A stretch of 64,000 nt of DNA from Zanthoxylum bungeanum (lineage: Eukaryota > Streptophyta > Magnoliopsida > Sapindales > Rutaceae), in assembly GCA_019454045.1 (NCBI GenBank), contig SKCR01015062.1, positions 24,378 through 88,377 of the forward strand. Reading direction: 5' to 3'. A program made the position numbers and the translations under genes. The notes beneath the pieces were generated by a model, which saw nothing but the letters and a program-made list of their open reading frames with translations, was not told the DNA's origin and made no database searches. Within the stretch, counting starts at the first letter, position 1, and the number at the start of each line of letters is the position of its first letter. Shown in pieces: positions 22,556 through 35,061 of this stretch.

Positions 22556-24663
22556 TGACCGGCGTAACACACACGTATAACGCAAGCGCACGTATCGTTC
22601 AAGTAGTATAAAAATATCGATCCCACGAGGATTTAATTCATACTTTGTTATTAATTATTGAATCTATTTATTTACAGATATCTAATTGAGGGAGAAGAGA
22701 ATTGCTTGATTGATTTGGTTGATTGTAGATTTAAAAAAATAAATAAATAAATAAAAATACAAAATAAATACTAAGGAAAATAACAAAAGACACAAAGATC
22801 AGGGTTGCGATTTCTTTTCATATCATTTTAAAGATGAAGTGGTTATCTTACAGTTGGGTAATATATTGATTTATTAACCTGGAACACTAAATTATGTGTA
22901 AGCCTCTGTCGATGGTCAGACACAAATACCCAGTTTAACCTAATTGAACCATATGTCTATGTCAACCAAATTATGTGGATTCATTAAGATTAAGTTCCAA
23001 TAAAGGCTACCCGCGCCTGACAGGTATATTCCTATCCTGTAAGGAAATCTATTAAAGGGTTATCTATCCTCAAGGAAGATCGTGGGCTATTGAGTCTAAG
23101 GCTGAAACCTAAAATCCCTATGTCTAGTTCATTTTAGATTTACCAGATCAATTTTATTAATGGCCAATTAATGAAAAAGCATTAAGATTAAGACACAATA
23201 AAAAAATCTTTATATACCCAAACTATAATCTAACCCCTTATAAACCGGTAATATTAAAAGTCATCACAACCCCAGATAACTGGCTTAGTTACGACACATA
23301 TTTACGGGTAGTAAAAACTTAAATAAAATAAAAGACATAAAGTAATTGCTGAAAATTAAATACTGAAAAGTAAATTGCTGAAAAGTAAATAAAGTAAAAA
23401 GTAAAAAGTAAAAAGTAAAAAAAAAAAAAAAAATTTACTAAAAGTAAATTGTTGAAATTAAATAAAGTAAAAGTATAATAAAAGAAAATGCTGGGGTTAG
23501 AGGATCAACTTTTTTACTACTATTTTAGATATCTCCCTTAATATAATATATTAACTTTGCGTGATAATTACCAACCAGCCATATAGGCGGTATCTTGATT
23601 AAGTCAATTTAATAATTAATTACCAACCGACCAACCAGGCGGTATCCATATTTAGTCAGGTTAAAACCAATTTATAATTAATTACCAACCGCCAATATAG
23701 CGGTATCCTCGTTAAGTCAGGTTTTAAATAGCTTATATATTATATTAAGGGAGATTAATCTAAAGTAATAATAGTAATAGCTTTACCTTTCACCCCAGCA
23801 AATGAGAATTACCTCCTCATTGCTTGAAAAATAAAAACTGCAAAAGTAAAGAAAGAAAAGTTTTGTGCGTAAAAGTAAATTGCGGAAAGTAAAAAATTGA
23901 AAAGTAAAGAAAAGAAAGTGCGAAAGTGAAAATTTATTACTGAAAATTGAAAATAAACAAACTAGATACAATCTTCTTATTTATTCTTAAGGAATTTCAA
24001 AGAAGAAAGTATGAATTTTACAAATGAAATGACTTGGTATTTATAGGCAAAATTTTACCACCATCATATCATCCATCAAATTCTCCACCAAATCCATCAT
24101 TAATTTCTCCACTAATTACTCCACCAAATCCATAATTGCTCCACTAATTGCTTATCTTGTTTGGTGTTGATTTGATAATTTTTATTAATTATTATTAATT
24201 AATATTTTGCTTTGAAAATGATTGATAATGACTTTTAATAATTACACTCCACACTTCTGGATGGTTCATCAATTTCGGTCATTAAATCATCAGAATTAGA
24301 ACATTTTTCTCTTTTAAAGTTGTAGAACTTTGAGTCTTCTTTAATCTGGCATTTGAATCAACTCAATCCGATATCTGAGTAAAAAGTTATGCGCAAAATA
24401 CGACAGATGCGCAAAACTGGATTTCCAAAACTGCACTTCGTCAAAAACGCCCTTTCAAGTTTCCAATCTCCAAAATTAATATATCAAGTCCAATAATTGC
24501 CCTTATTTGACTCATATTTCGTCCTAAATGATTTCATTAAGTCCCAATATTATTTTATCTGCAAAATAAACTAAAACACATCAAAACGTTCATCAAACCC
24601 GAGAAACTAAACAAAATATTAAGTAAAAGGGGCGGTAAATATTGATATATTTTTCGCTCATCA
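22556..24663 (-). repeat. Athila-1 5' LTR
   Basis: 2108 bp, closely matching 14701-16828 with scattered substitutions and small indels. The minus-strand TATA-like CTATAAATACC lies near 24040-24050. The right target duplication CAGGA follows at 24664-24668. Confidence 0.93.
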
Positions 24664-24668
24664 CAGGA

Positions 24669-25280
24669 CAAAAACAGAAGGTGTGCAAACTTGTAAAATC
24701 CTTGTACGGATTAAAACAAGCACCGAAACAATGGCATGAGAAATTTGACAAAGAAATGTTGTCAAATGGGTTTAAAACCAATGAGTGTGATAAGTGTGTG
24801 TACACCAAATCAACTCAAAAAGGATATGTCATTGTGTGTCTCTATGTAGACGATATGCTGATAATTGGTAGTAATCATGAAATGATTAAGTTTACCAAAA
24901 ACGTGTTATCCAGCAGATTTGATATGAAAGATATGGGGATAGCTGATGTGATCCTAGGAATAAAGATTTCTAGGACATCAGACGGATATATATTATCACA
25001 GACTCATTATATTGAGAAGATACTCGATAAATATATCAAAGGGGATCTAAACGTGGCTAGAACCCCTGTAGACCTAACTCTTCATTTATCAAAGAATACT
25101 GGTTCAAGCATATCGCAACTAGAGTATTCGAGAATCATCGGAAGTCTGATGTATCTCACGAATTGCACACGACCTGATATCGCTCAAGCTGTGAATCGGC
25201 TTAGCAGATATACGAGTAATCCAGGACACAACCACTGGAAAGCCATAGTAAGAATTTTGAGGTATCTGAGAGAAACTTAA
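24669..25280 (+). pseudogene. Copia-A reverse transcriptase, second part
   Basis: Resumes the interrupted domain as [20 protein letters not shown] and contains the catalytic LYVDDMLI (YVDD at about 24843-24854), RFDMKDMG, and [13 protein letters not shown] with VRILRYL at the end. It stops at a TAA near 25278 caused by a one-base loss; RNase H follows in a different frame. Confidence 0.92.
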
Positions 25281-25792
25281 AATATGGGCTACATTACGAG
25301 AGATATCCTGCTGTACTGGAGGGTTACAGCGATGCTAACTGGATATCTGATACGGTGGATTCCAAATCCACGAGTGGATTTGTTTTCACACTTGGTAATG
25401 CAGCCGTGTCATGGAAATCCTCGAGGCAAACGTGTATTGCCCGGTCTACTATGGAATCAGCATTCATAGCGTTAGACAAAACTGCGGAAGAAGCAGAATG
25501 GCTTAGAAACTTCCTGGAGGATATTCCTAGTTGGCCCAAACCGGTGCCAGCGATAAGCATACATTGTGACAGCCAATCGGCTATTGGGAGAGCCCAAAAT
25601 ACAATGTATAATGGTAAGTCTCGACACATACATCGAAGACATAATACCATACGTCAACTGCTCTCAAGTGGCATAATAACGATCGATTATGTCAGGTCGA
25701 AGGAAAACCTAGCGGATCCACTAACTAAAGGTTTACCTCGAGAGCAAGTTGAGAAGTCATCGAGGGGAATGGGCTTGAAGCCTATAATCTAA
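25281..25792 (+). pseudogene. Copia-A RNase H
   Basis: Reads from [20 protein letters not shown] (first Asp in SDANW) through [20 protein letters not shown] (Glu) and IHCDSQSAI (Asp) to KSRHI and [20 protein letters not shown]. It ends with a natural stop at 25790-25792. The domain itself appears intact but is out of frame with the preceding reverse transcriptase. Confidence 0.92.
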
Positions 25793-26370
25793 GAATTGTC
25801 ACTGTGGAAACCCAACCTAGTTGACTGGAGATCCCAAGATCTAGGTTCAAAAGGGACAACAGAAACTTTGTGCAATTCAAAACGAGCACTGAAGAGTTTT
25901 GTACTCTTTCCCATTCCGATAATGACGCTGAGTGCTGTCTGTCATTAGTTAGGATAAGCTAAGGCTTTTAATGATCATTATATTAGGAGATGAGTCCTAA
26001 TGAAGGTAAAGACAGAGTACCTCTTCATAGCAGATCACCTATTTCAAGTAAGAAGTGAGGCCGCTTCTATGGGAACCTTTAAAGGCGGGTTACCTTAAAG
26101 TGCTTGATGAAACCAGGACCGTTGTTCAGGGCCAAAATGAACACAACCGTAGAACGGGAAAATGGTTGAATTAAAGCTGTGTGTTGGCAATTGTCTTGGT
26201 TTACACCAACGGCAGAACAGTTCAAGACTAAGGGTCACTGGTTTGCCAAGTAAATCCGATTGTCATTCACTAGGAAAGGTTCAAGGCGAAAGCTACCTAT
26301 TTCGATGCAGCTTTAGCTCACGGTATCTCTCTCACGTGTCTGAATGAATATTTGAAGAATTGTGGGGGAT
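25793..26370 (+). other. Copia-A 3' untranslated region and polypurine tract
   Basis: No coding region. It ends with a GTGGGGGAT polypurine tract directly before the 3' LTR. A diverged copy occurs on the minus strand at about 57531-58140 (Copia-B). Confidence 0.75.
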
Positions 26371-26891
26371 TGTTGTAAATTCTTCAATTATTTCATAAGG
26401 GTATATATGTCTTTTTGAATGGCAAAGGGGTGCTAGAGTGGTTACAATCCATAGAGGGTTGCAACCCCACCAAAAGGGTGTCCTATGGCACCCCTCCATG
26501 CCTTTATAAAGGGGTCATGTACTCCTAATTTAAACAGAACGAAAATAATACATATATATCCAGATTCTACAGACACTTTGGTTTTTTGGTTTTGAGAAAG
26601 ATCCACCATCTTCCTAGTTCATAAACTTGTTAAGGAGTGCTCCTTGTACAAGTAGCATCCAAGTAATCCTGGGAGAACGTTGGCAATACGAAACCGTAGA
26701 GCACCTGTGACGGGCCAATAAGTTCTTAAGGACAGAGATCATCTCGACTTGGACAATTCTGTAATCTCCATTTTCTGGTTTGTCTTCAAGTTTTCTGGTT
26801 TTAGGGTTTTGCATCTAGATCTACTTTTGGTAATTTGTTCTGTTTAATTTGCATGTTTATATTACTGTTTAATGACACTAATTTATCCACA
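26371..26891 (+). repeat. Copia-A 3' LTR
   Basis: 521 bp, the same length as the 5' LTR and about 98% identical by eye. It is followed by the GGCAT duplication. The CAATAAGTTCTTAAG motif is conserved. Confidence 0.95.
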
Positions 26892-26997
26892 GGCATGACC
26901 CCAAGGAAATGCATATAGTAAGATTCGAATCTTAAACTTGAGAGTAAGCAAACCGGTCAATCCCAAGGCTTTTACCACTGATGCAATCTTTTGGGGT
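26892..26997 (-). mobile_element. SINE, 5' part with pol III promoter boxes (split by Copia)
   Basis: On the minus strand GCATCAGTGGTAAAAGCC resembles a tRNA-type box A (plus coordinates about 26965-26983), and AGATTCGAATC resembles box B (26921-26931). Together with 10413-10559 this gives a SINE of about 248 bp with internal pol III promoter, poly(A) tail and 9-bp flanking duplication. Tail and head resemble Au-type plant SINEs; that name is a guess. Confidence 0.72.
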
Positions 26998-27359
26998 TTC
27001 AATTAATATTTAATTGATTATATTAGATTTTTTTTAATAATCCATATATTCTGTATATAGACTATGATAGATTTTATTGAATATATTTTGTAATATTTTG
27101 TTGGAATTTAACAAATCTATAAATTGTTATAATAATTAAATAAATAAATAAATAAAAAAAGACAAATCATGGAATAAAAATTATTCAACTCTTATCTCTT
27201 ATTACTATGATAATAAAAGTTGAAAAGCAAAACACTTTATTTTAAAGTGAAAGCAAATTTCAAATAGAATTTAATGTGTAAAAAATTCTTAAAAAATAAA
27301 TGGTTTGCATGTCTTGAATTTGAATGCAATAGTTATTATTAATGGTGATTTTCGAACCT
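26998..27359. other. AT-rich spacer
   Basis: AT-rich with a short TAAA run near 27140; no gene or clear element end seen. Confidence 0.5.
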
Positions 27360-28439
27360 GAGAATATTTGAAATATGAAAAAGGATATTAAGGGGATTTC
27401 ACTCATCAAGATGAGGCGTCTGACTCGACCAGTCGATCAGATTCTGTTACATTTGAAGACCGACCCGATGATTCCGATTTTTATTTTGTAACACTGAGAA
27501 TGGGACTCGGGGAGAACCAGCCGAGACACAGTCACATACACCCGAGGAAGGTGATCACTAGAAGATACAAGTCAGATGTCCCCGATCGAGCCCATAATCT
27601 TTCAAACACTTATCAAGAATGTTGAGAAACTGAAAAGGAAAAGTGTGAGAAGTGAAGGCATCTCTGCTGACCTGACATGGTAGCATATGCGAGGAAGGAC
27701 GTCACTTGATTTGATATACCGACGTGATGATGTAGGTCGAGTTGCAGCATTATGCTCTTAGACGGATGATGTAAACCCTAAACGGAAGTTTGAGCATCCC
27801 AAAGGCTGATGAGATAGGAGTAGGCCAACGACTGATGGGACAGAGCATAACTTCAGGCTTATAGACTGACACAAGCAACCGCGTAGGAGTAGTTGGAATC
27901 CAGGTTGGCACATGGGCAGAGTGTGTAGCAGTTACCAAAAGAGGGTGATTTAATGAGGTTCAAAGGGCAGATAGTAGCTGTGTCAGGCGGCGAAGCTACA
28001 ATTTGTAGGGTGGCTGGGAAAAGAGCATACACAATGATAACTTGGTAATGTAGCTGACGTCACGAGTTGGAAAATAGTGGGTTTAGGCGCACTATATAAA
28101 GAGGTTGAGAACTCATTGTAAGAGGTTGGTTAATTTCATTCTGAGCATTCTTATAACTTATAAAATAGAGAAAAATGCTTAAGTAATAGAGAAAAAAGTA
28201 GATCGGTCTGACCCGAGCTCATAATAAAAGATTTTACTTCTTTTGCATCTGTAGAAGTAGGTTGGATCAATTCCACTGAACCACGTTAAATCCTTTGTTC
28301 TTATCTGTGTGTTTTCTTGTTTGTCTGCCAATATTGCTTTAGTTCCCAATAAACCAAACAAATTCACTGTTTGGGGGAGATTTTGTTCGAGAAATCGATT
28401 TTCCCAAATCGCCTCTAGAACGAAAAACAACTGCCAACA
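27360..28439 (+). repeat. Tat-like 5' LTR (left edge approximate)
   Basis: It ends CCAACA at 28439 and is followed directly by a PBS. TATATAAA at 28093-28100 is a likely core promoter. The last 100 bp (ACCAAACAAATTCACTGTTT core) recur at 54165-54264. The left boundary was not resolved. Confidence 0.65.
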
Positions 28440-28440
28440 G

Positions 28441-28459
28441 TTGGCATTGTCTGTGGGGA
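28441..28459 (+). promoter_or_regulatory. Tat-like primer-binding site
   Basis: TTGGCATTGTCTGTGGGGA is two mismatches from TTGGCGCCGTCTGTGGGGA, a PBS I associate with Tat/Retand-type Gypsy elements. It starts one base after the LTR. Confidence 0.75.
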
Positions 28460-28490
28460 ATAGTACAAGAAATAACGAACACACTAAGGC

Positions 28491-28858
28491 GATGGCAGAA
28501 GATGGAAACCATAGATCCTCAGAGGCTTCGATGACGGAGTGGATAGAGAAAATGGAAGAAATCATACGGAGTGAGATGGAAGAAGCTCGAAAATAAAAAG
28601 GAAGAAACTCATGCCTTCATGAAGGCTATGATGGAGAAGATGGAGAAGTTGGAGAGGAATGCAGAAGAAAAGGGCAAAGTGGGTCCTAGCAAAAGAAAGG
28701 AAGAAATAGCAAAGGGAAAAATAATTGCTGGAGTGGACGGAGACCGTGAGGATGGTAGGGGCCTTACAAAGTTGTTGGCATCATCAGGTCAGGTACATAT
28801 CTCCTTGAAAAGATGGACGATACCCGACTCAAGAAGCCTTGGAACGCCGAGATGCTGA
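28491..28858 (+). pseudogene. Gag-like N-terminal remnant of the Tat-like element
   Basis: Starts MAEDGNHRSSEASMTEW and, after a one-base shift near 28590, continues KKEETHAFMKAMMEKMEKLE with a Glu/Lys-rich helical stretch. Position after the PBS and composition suggest the gag N-terminus; no zinc knuckle or pol follows. Confidence 0.5.
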
Positions 28859-29049
28859 GAAAATATTTCCAAAGAGCCTATCTTAAAATGACCCTCAAAG
28901 AGTTGTAAAAAGGACAATAAATCCATTGAATATGAATAAGACTTTCCATTTTTAAATAAAAACTTGTTCACCAATGCTTGTTCAGTATTTGAATGGGAAA
29001 TGCATGTTTAATATTCTTGTGAGATACTCGTGATCAGAATACATTAAGG
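28859..29049. other. Spacer between gag remnant and repeats
   Basis: No feature recognised. Confidence 0.4.
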
Positions 29050-29760
29050 GGTGGATGACATGTGGGAAAGACGAGAAACTCGTGGCACGCCAGTCCCCAG
29101 TGTCATTATCAAATCTCCGGGCTGGAGCGTCAACACCCAATAACCTGTACTTTTGGGGAATTTGGAACACATGAAGGGATGCAAGGCATGTGGGAAAAGC
29201 GTACACCCCCGTGGCACACCAATCCCAGATGTCAGTATCAAACCTCCGGGCTGGAACGTTAATACCTAATGATTTGCATCTTTGAGGAATATAACATGAA
29301 GACTTACGTGGAGTTTGGCGCCTCGGGTATCCATAGCACGCTCGACGAATGATTCGGCGTGGCGTTTGGTGCCTCAAGGTAATCATAGCATGTATGGATA
29401 GTGAATGATTGCGGTACTGCGGTACCTCTGGGTTTGCATAACGTGGGGATGGACAATTCCCCCACAGTGTTTACCGCACAGTATTAGAAGTGCATAGCAT
29501 GGGGAGGGCCCACAGGCCTCCATGACGCTTGTAGCCTCGGAAGATGTATAGCACGGGGAAGGCCTGAGAGTCTCTATGGCGTTTATAGCCCCGGGACATG
29601 CCTAGCACATGGAGGGAGAATGCCCATGTGGCGTTGGCCATCCCATTTCAGATCATTAGAAGCATAGCATGGGGAAGGCCTTAGGGTCTCCGAGGTTTTT
29701 GCAGACTAATGGCTTGCCTAACATGGGAAAAAAATCATAGCGTTGGCCACCCATCGATCC
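29050..29760. repeat. Degenerate tandem repeats in the Tat-like element
   Basis: A unit of about 129 bp occurs twice (CATGTGGGAAA at about 29059 and 29188, each followed by CTCCGGGCTGGA or a variant). Shorter units follow around CATAGCACGGGGAAGGCC, repeated several times to about 29760. Confidence 0.8.
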
Positions 29761-30019
29761 GTAGCTCTGTTCTCGGAGATGTTAGACTGTAAGTTTTAAA
29801 ATTATTATTTTGGGCAGCGTGAGGCAGAACGCTGCCTCAGACTCCCTTGCTGTTTATTTTGGGTCGTTAAGAGATATGTTACACGTCATCTATGTGGTAT
29901 TTGTCTTGTTTTTGTTTTGATGGATAGCTTGGTATGAGACGCCACTTACCAGTCTCCATAAAGATCGCCAAAGGTTGAAAATCTTCCATCATGGCTAAGT
30001 CTCGGTAAGAGGTTTGATG

Positions 30020-31690
30020 GCTCGGGGTTACATTCATTTCGCCGAGGCCATAATTTGATTTCATGGCTCGGGACTGCATTTGTTCCGCCGATGCCATAGT
30101 TTGATTTGATGGCTCAGGACTGCATTCGTTCTGCCGAGGCCATAGTCTGATTTGATGGCTCGAGGCTGTATTCGTTCAACCAATGCCTTATTGTGTTTAT
30201 TGGCATGGGGTCGGAGTTTCTCCCTCCATGACCAAATGTTGAATGTCACAATGAGTGAGCATTCCCTTATGGCCAAGCAGTTGTGTTTCGGCTCGGAGTC
30301 GGGTTACATCCCATCAATGCCTTATTGTTTTTATTGACATGGGGTCGGAGTTTCTCCACCATGGCCAAATGTTGAATAACACAATGAGGAAGCATTCCCA
30401 TGTGGCCAAGTAGTTGTGTTTCGGCTCGGGGTCGGGTTACGTCCCACCGAGGTTTTATTGTATTTATTGGCATAGGGTCAGAGTTTCTCCCTCATGGTCA
30501 AGTGTTGAATGACACAAGAATGGAGCATTCCCTTGTGGCCAAGTAATTATGTTCCGGCTCGGGGTTGGGTTATGTCCCACCGAGGCCTTATTGTGTTTAT
30601 TGGCATGGGGTAGGAGTTTCTCCCCCATGGCTAAGTGTTGAATGGCTTAATGAGGGAACATTCATTTGTGGGCATGCAATTTTATTTCGTCTCGGGGTCG
30701 GGTTACATCCCACCGAGGCCTTATTGTGTTTATTGTCATGGGGTCGGAGTTTCTCCCATATGGCCAAGTGTTGAATGGCACAAGGAGAGAGCATTCCCTT
30801 GTGGCCAAGCAGTTGTGTTTTGGCTCAGGGTCGGGTTACGTCCCACTGAGGCCCTATTGTATTTATTGGCATGAGATCAGAGTTTCTCCCTATGGCCAAA
30901 TGTTGAATGGCACAAGAAGGGAGCATTCCTTTGTGGCCAAACAGTTGTGTTTCGGCTTGGGGTCGGGTTACGTCTCACCGATGCCTTATTGTGTTTATTG
31001 GCATGGGGTCAGAGTTTCTCCCCCATCGCCAAATGTTGAATGACATAAGGAATGAGCATTCCCGTGTGGCCAAGGAGTTGTATTTTGGCTCAGGGTCAGG
31101 TTACGTCCCACCGAAGCTTTATTATGTTTATTGATATAGGGTCAGAGTTTCTTCCTCATGGCCATGTGTTGAATGGCACAAGGAGGGAGCATTCATTTGT
31201 GGCCAAGCAGTTGTGTTTCGGCTCGGGGTCGGGTTACGTCCCACCGAGGCTTTATTGTGTTTATTGGCATGGGGTCAGAGTTTCTCCTTCTATGGCTAAG
31301 TATTGAATGACACAAGGATGAAACATTCCCTTGTGGCCAAGAAGTTGTGTTTCGGCTCGGGGTTGAGTTACATCCCACCGAGGCTTTATTGTGTTTATTG
31401 GCATGAGGTCAGAGTTTCTCCCCCATGGCCAAGTGTTGAATTGCAAAAGGAGGGAACATTCTCTTGTGGTCAAGCAGTTGTGTTTCGGCTCATGGTCGGG
31501 TTACGTCCCACCGATGCCTTATTGTGATTGTTGGTATGTGGTCGGAGTTTCTCCTCCATGGCCAAGTGAGCATTCCCTTGTGGGCAATAAATCATTTTGG
31601 CTCGGGGTCGGGCTTGTCTCACTGAGGCCTTATTATGTACATTGGTATGAGGTTGGAGTTTCTCCCCCATGACCAAGTGTTAGATGGCGC
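30020..31690. repeat. Minisatellite, about 132-bp units
   Basis: 30020-30180 contains units of about 57 bp (GATTTGATGGCTCGGGACTG). From about 30180 to 31690 roughly eleven units of about 132 bp follow. Each has GGGTTACGTCCCACCGAGG, TTTATTGGCATGGGGTC, GAGTTTCTCC and a GTTGAATGGCAC block. Anchor positions (30302, 30433, 30567, 30700, 30833, 30964, 31097, 31228, 31364, 31499) give the period. The ORFs crossing it on both strands are repeat translations. Confidence 0.92.
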
Positions 31691-31839
31691 GGGAATGGGA
31701 TGATCTCTTATTTCCAAGATGATGCACCAGATCGGGCCCGGATGTGCCCACCAGAGCTTCTTTTCACTTTGAAGAATAAGTATGGAGGATGGCTGGACAA
31801 AGGCCACAATGTTAGAAGAAATTTTGAATTTTTAAGTTA

Positions 31840-32741
31840 AAAGTATTCTAATGGTATGCCAAATATATAAAACCAGCCAGATAGGCGATACCATATTTCT
31901 TATAATTAATCCAGATATTTAATATTCCACTCTTTCTCATTTATGGGAGTCAAGTATTATTTGTGTCAATTGGGGACTGTCTACAGCTAGTCAAGAGTTT
32001 ATAAATTTTATTTGGGAAATTATTACAATTTATAAAATATAATATAAATAAAAAAAATCACCTATATTTTCATACCATTAGCTTCACCCTTTACCCCAGC
32101 ATGATAAAAAATACCAGAACAAGATATAAATAAAAAAACTCATAATTTTATTAATAAAAGAAAAATAAATTACCAAAGAAAAAAGTACACACAAGAGCTC
32201 ATCCCACAAAGTCTCAGAGAGACCTGTGGAAATTTTGGCTGAAGAAATAAGGTGTTGAACATCTCTATTTATAAAGATGCTCGCACCTCCTTATGCAATT
32301 GCAATTGCATAATTAGCTCTGGATTTTTCATTAATTTCGGCCTTGAAAGCTTCGGAATTAGAAAAAATTTCAACAGTATAGTTGTAAATCTTTGAATCTT
32401 CTTTCACCTGGAACTGAAATCACTTCAATCCGATATCGGAGTAAAATATTATGGCCAAAATACGAAAATTACGTAGGGTTGGAATTTCTGAATTTTGGAC
32501 ACTATTAGAACGCACTTTCACGTTTTCGGCCTCCGAAATACAAATTTCATGTCCAATTTTCTAGTTATGCATCCAAAGTATTATTTCACCTACATAAGAA
32601 ATAAAAATCACAATAAAAATATATAAAACATAAATTTAATTATTATTTTACAAATATGCTAAATTAAGGGGATTGATGAAACTATAAGTGTAAAATGATT
32701 AATTTTTCTTTTAATAAATGTTCACTTTTTAGTGTTCATCT
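31840..32741 (-). repeat. Athila-3 left LTR copy
   Basis: Shares ATTTATGGGA, GGGGACTGTCTACAGCTAGT and CACCCTTTACYCCAGCATG with 51321-52260, and the ACCAGCC...GGCGATACC motif with the Athila-1 LTR. A TATA-like TTTATAAAG lies near 32268. Confidence 0.7.
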
Positions 32742-33880
32742 CACCCCCAACCAGCTTATTACTAGTCCCTAGTAATTTAAGCGAAATTTTTTAAAAAGAC
32801 AAATTCTTATCCAAATTAATAATTGTTTCATTTCTTTCTAAATGATCAAATAAGTAAATTCTCCTCTACTTTTTACCCTTATTATATACACAGATAAAAG
32901 AATGTATTAATCAATTTATTGTGCCCAGAATATTCACATGCCTTGTTGAAAAGAGAGTAATATTTTTGTTCTAAAATTATATTAGAGTTCACCTTTTGGG
33001 AATGAAAGTTTATTTATAAATATTTATTTTTATTTTTTTGTAATACATCTTCAATCCTTGCATCAAACTTTGGGCCAATGACTCCCAAACCAATTGGCTT
33101 TAGGGCACTTGGTGTTAAAACAAAATTACAGACTTAATTGCTCGGATCTAAGTTGTTAAAAGGAAGAAGTGTATGATTTCCTTAAGCTTTCTCTTTAACC
33201 CATGCAATGAGCTTTGGGTCAGTGACTCCCAGACCAGTTGGCTTTAGGGCACTAAGTGATAAAACACTCCTACAGACTTAATTGCTCGAGTTAGAGAGGC
33301 TATGAAATCAAACTTATTCACACATTTTTTTTTACAAACTCAAGCTCTACCTTTTTATGCGAACAATCACTGCTTGCTGAGGTAAGATGCATAGTTACTA
33401 AGTACAAATATGATTATTTTTATTATTTATTATTTTTGAATAAAAACACAAATTCCACTGCCTTTAGGTGCTACCTCCACCAGACTAGAGATTTGGATAT
33501 TATAAAATTTTCACTTAAAACCCATGTTCATATGTTACCGTGTATGTTGATAATACATGTCAAATGAGCATATGAAGATCAAATTTAATCAATATTATGA
33601 AGAATTCACAAATTTAAATAATTCAAATGAAAGAAACAAAAATAACTTGTTACGAATTACATTAAAACAAAAATATATAAATTTTTTTATTTTTTACACA
33701 CAAAACAAAATATTTTTTTAAAAAAAATTAAAAATAAAAGCATTATAGTCAACTATCCTCCCAAACCAAATTTAGACATGTTCACCAATGTCTGAATAAG
33801 AAGAAGTAGAGTTTAGAAGATATCCCCAAATTGAGACATGTTCTCCAATGCTTTTATGATGTTGATAGTTTGAAATCTGT
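32742..33880 (-). other. Athila-3 internal noncoding segment
   Basis: Begins with the PPT complement and carries the paired repeat (about 33058-33140 and 33205-33290; CTCCCAAACC...GGCTTTAGGGCAC), in decayed form. It ends with text resembling Athila-1 near 18050-18125 (GACATTGTCCCCAATG in Athila-1, GACATGTTCACCAATG here). No coding region. Confidence 0.65.
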
Positions 33881-34946
33881 CAATCTCTGTCATCATTACA
33901 ATGGAAAACATAAAACGATCTCTTTCAAAAACCATTTCGAAAACACATTTGAAAAACACTTTTACTGTAACCAAAATCAGTTTTAAAATCCATCATCGTA
34001 AAACCATATCGAGTATCCAGCATAACACAACTGGATGAAACATAAACAAACGCCCAATCCCCAAATCGCGTGCACAAATTGGACAATGAACGAAAAGATC
34101 ATCTACCAACAAAGGGTCGGGTCAGCCCACTACAGTTGGACAAACCCTTATACAAGCATCACAGAGGGTCAAAAACATAAAATCATCGGGTACCGTGGCG
34201 AAAACATATCATATCGTATAATATCATGAACAATATCATAATGCATCAAAATCAAAATGCAATTCTTTTGAAATCATTTCCCACCCAAAACATAAATATA
34301 TGTAAATCAAAAATAAATATTTAATGAAAAATTTTCAAAATACATAACGATCGTCCACTGTTAATTTGCGCACATAGACCGGACATTGTACGGACCATAT
34401 CGACAGGATAGTGGGCCATCCATTTTCCGATGGTCTGGACCCCATAACAAGCGCCCCGGCCAAGCCGGAACGAAACATATACAAGCATTAAGAATGGTCA
34501 AAAATATAAATCGTCAAGCACCATGACGAAAATAGATTTTCGAGAGTCTCGACGGAAACATGTTTTACAATTTAAGAACATCAAAATCATTTTCGAGCAT
34601 TGAGACGGAAATATAATATCAAGCACCTCGACGGAAACATATCGATAAATCTCAAAACATGAAAACATGAATCAAACGTCGAGGCGAAAATATTTTCTTT
34701 ATCCTTTATAATCAAAATCAAAACCTCTGAAAACTTTCTTTTTTCTTCTTTCCTTTTCTTTCTATTTTCAAAACACTTTTATACCAAAAATCAAATACCA
34801 AGTTTTCAAAACATGGTTCAAAATATCAGTTCACAATTCAGACTATCAACATCATAGAATTACTCGTACCTCAAAACACATGGAATTCACATTACTTACT
34901 TATACATATACGTATACAAACCTCATACTTTTAACTTAGTATACCC

Positions 34947-34977
<31 letters not shown>

Positions 34978-34982
34978 ACACA

Positions 34983-35061
<79 letters not shown>

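Larger units (their letters stand above)
14701..24663 (-). mobile_element. Athila-1: non-autonomous Athila-type element carrying extra genes
   Basis: Minus-strand LTR retrotransposon of 9963 bp in the reverse transcriptase region of Copia-A. On the minus strand the order is 5' LTR (24663-22556), PBS, gag, protease fused to integrase C-terminus, a cysteine-motif ORF, a LOG-type sequence, a noncoding 3' segment, PPT and 3' LTR (16828-14701). Athila assignment rests on the gag (TSFVQQDSESLCEAWERY), the DLGAS protease, the tRNA-Asp-type PBS and the GGGAGGCAACCCATG signature after pol. Reverse transcriptase, RNase H and the integrase core are missing, so movement would need enzymes in trans. Confidence 0.92.
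10560..26891 (+). mobile_element. Copia-A: decayed Tork-like Ty1/copia retrotransposon
   Basis: Two 521-bp LTRs (10560-11080 and 26371-26891, TG...CA) are flanked by the 5-bp duplication GGCAT (10555-10559, 26892-26896). Internal order is leader, gag, protease, integrase, reverse transcriptase, RNase H, the Copia order. The polyprotein is broken by a one-base gain near 13130, in-frame TGA codons near 13876 and 13951, a one-base loss near 25272 and the Athila insertion at 14701-24663. The LTRs differ at roughly a dozen positions by eye, so the element is not very recent. Gag and integrase resemble Tnt1-type (Tork) elements; this clade call is inference. Confidence 0.93.

Noticed and set aside
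29050..31690. Possible CRISPR-like array
   Set aside because: Repeat units are contiguous, diverged and over 100 bp, with no unique spacers; the genome is a plant.
30061..31807. Many overlapping ORFs on both strands
   Set aside because: All are translations of the 132-bp minisatellite; their periodicity follows the DNA repeat.
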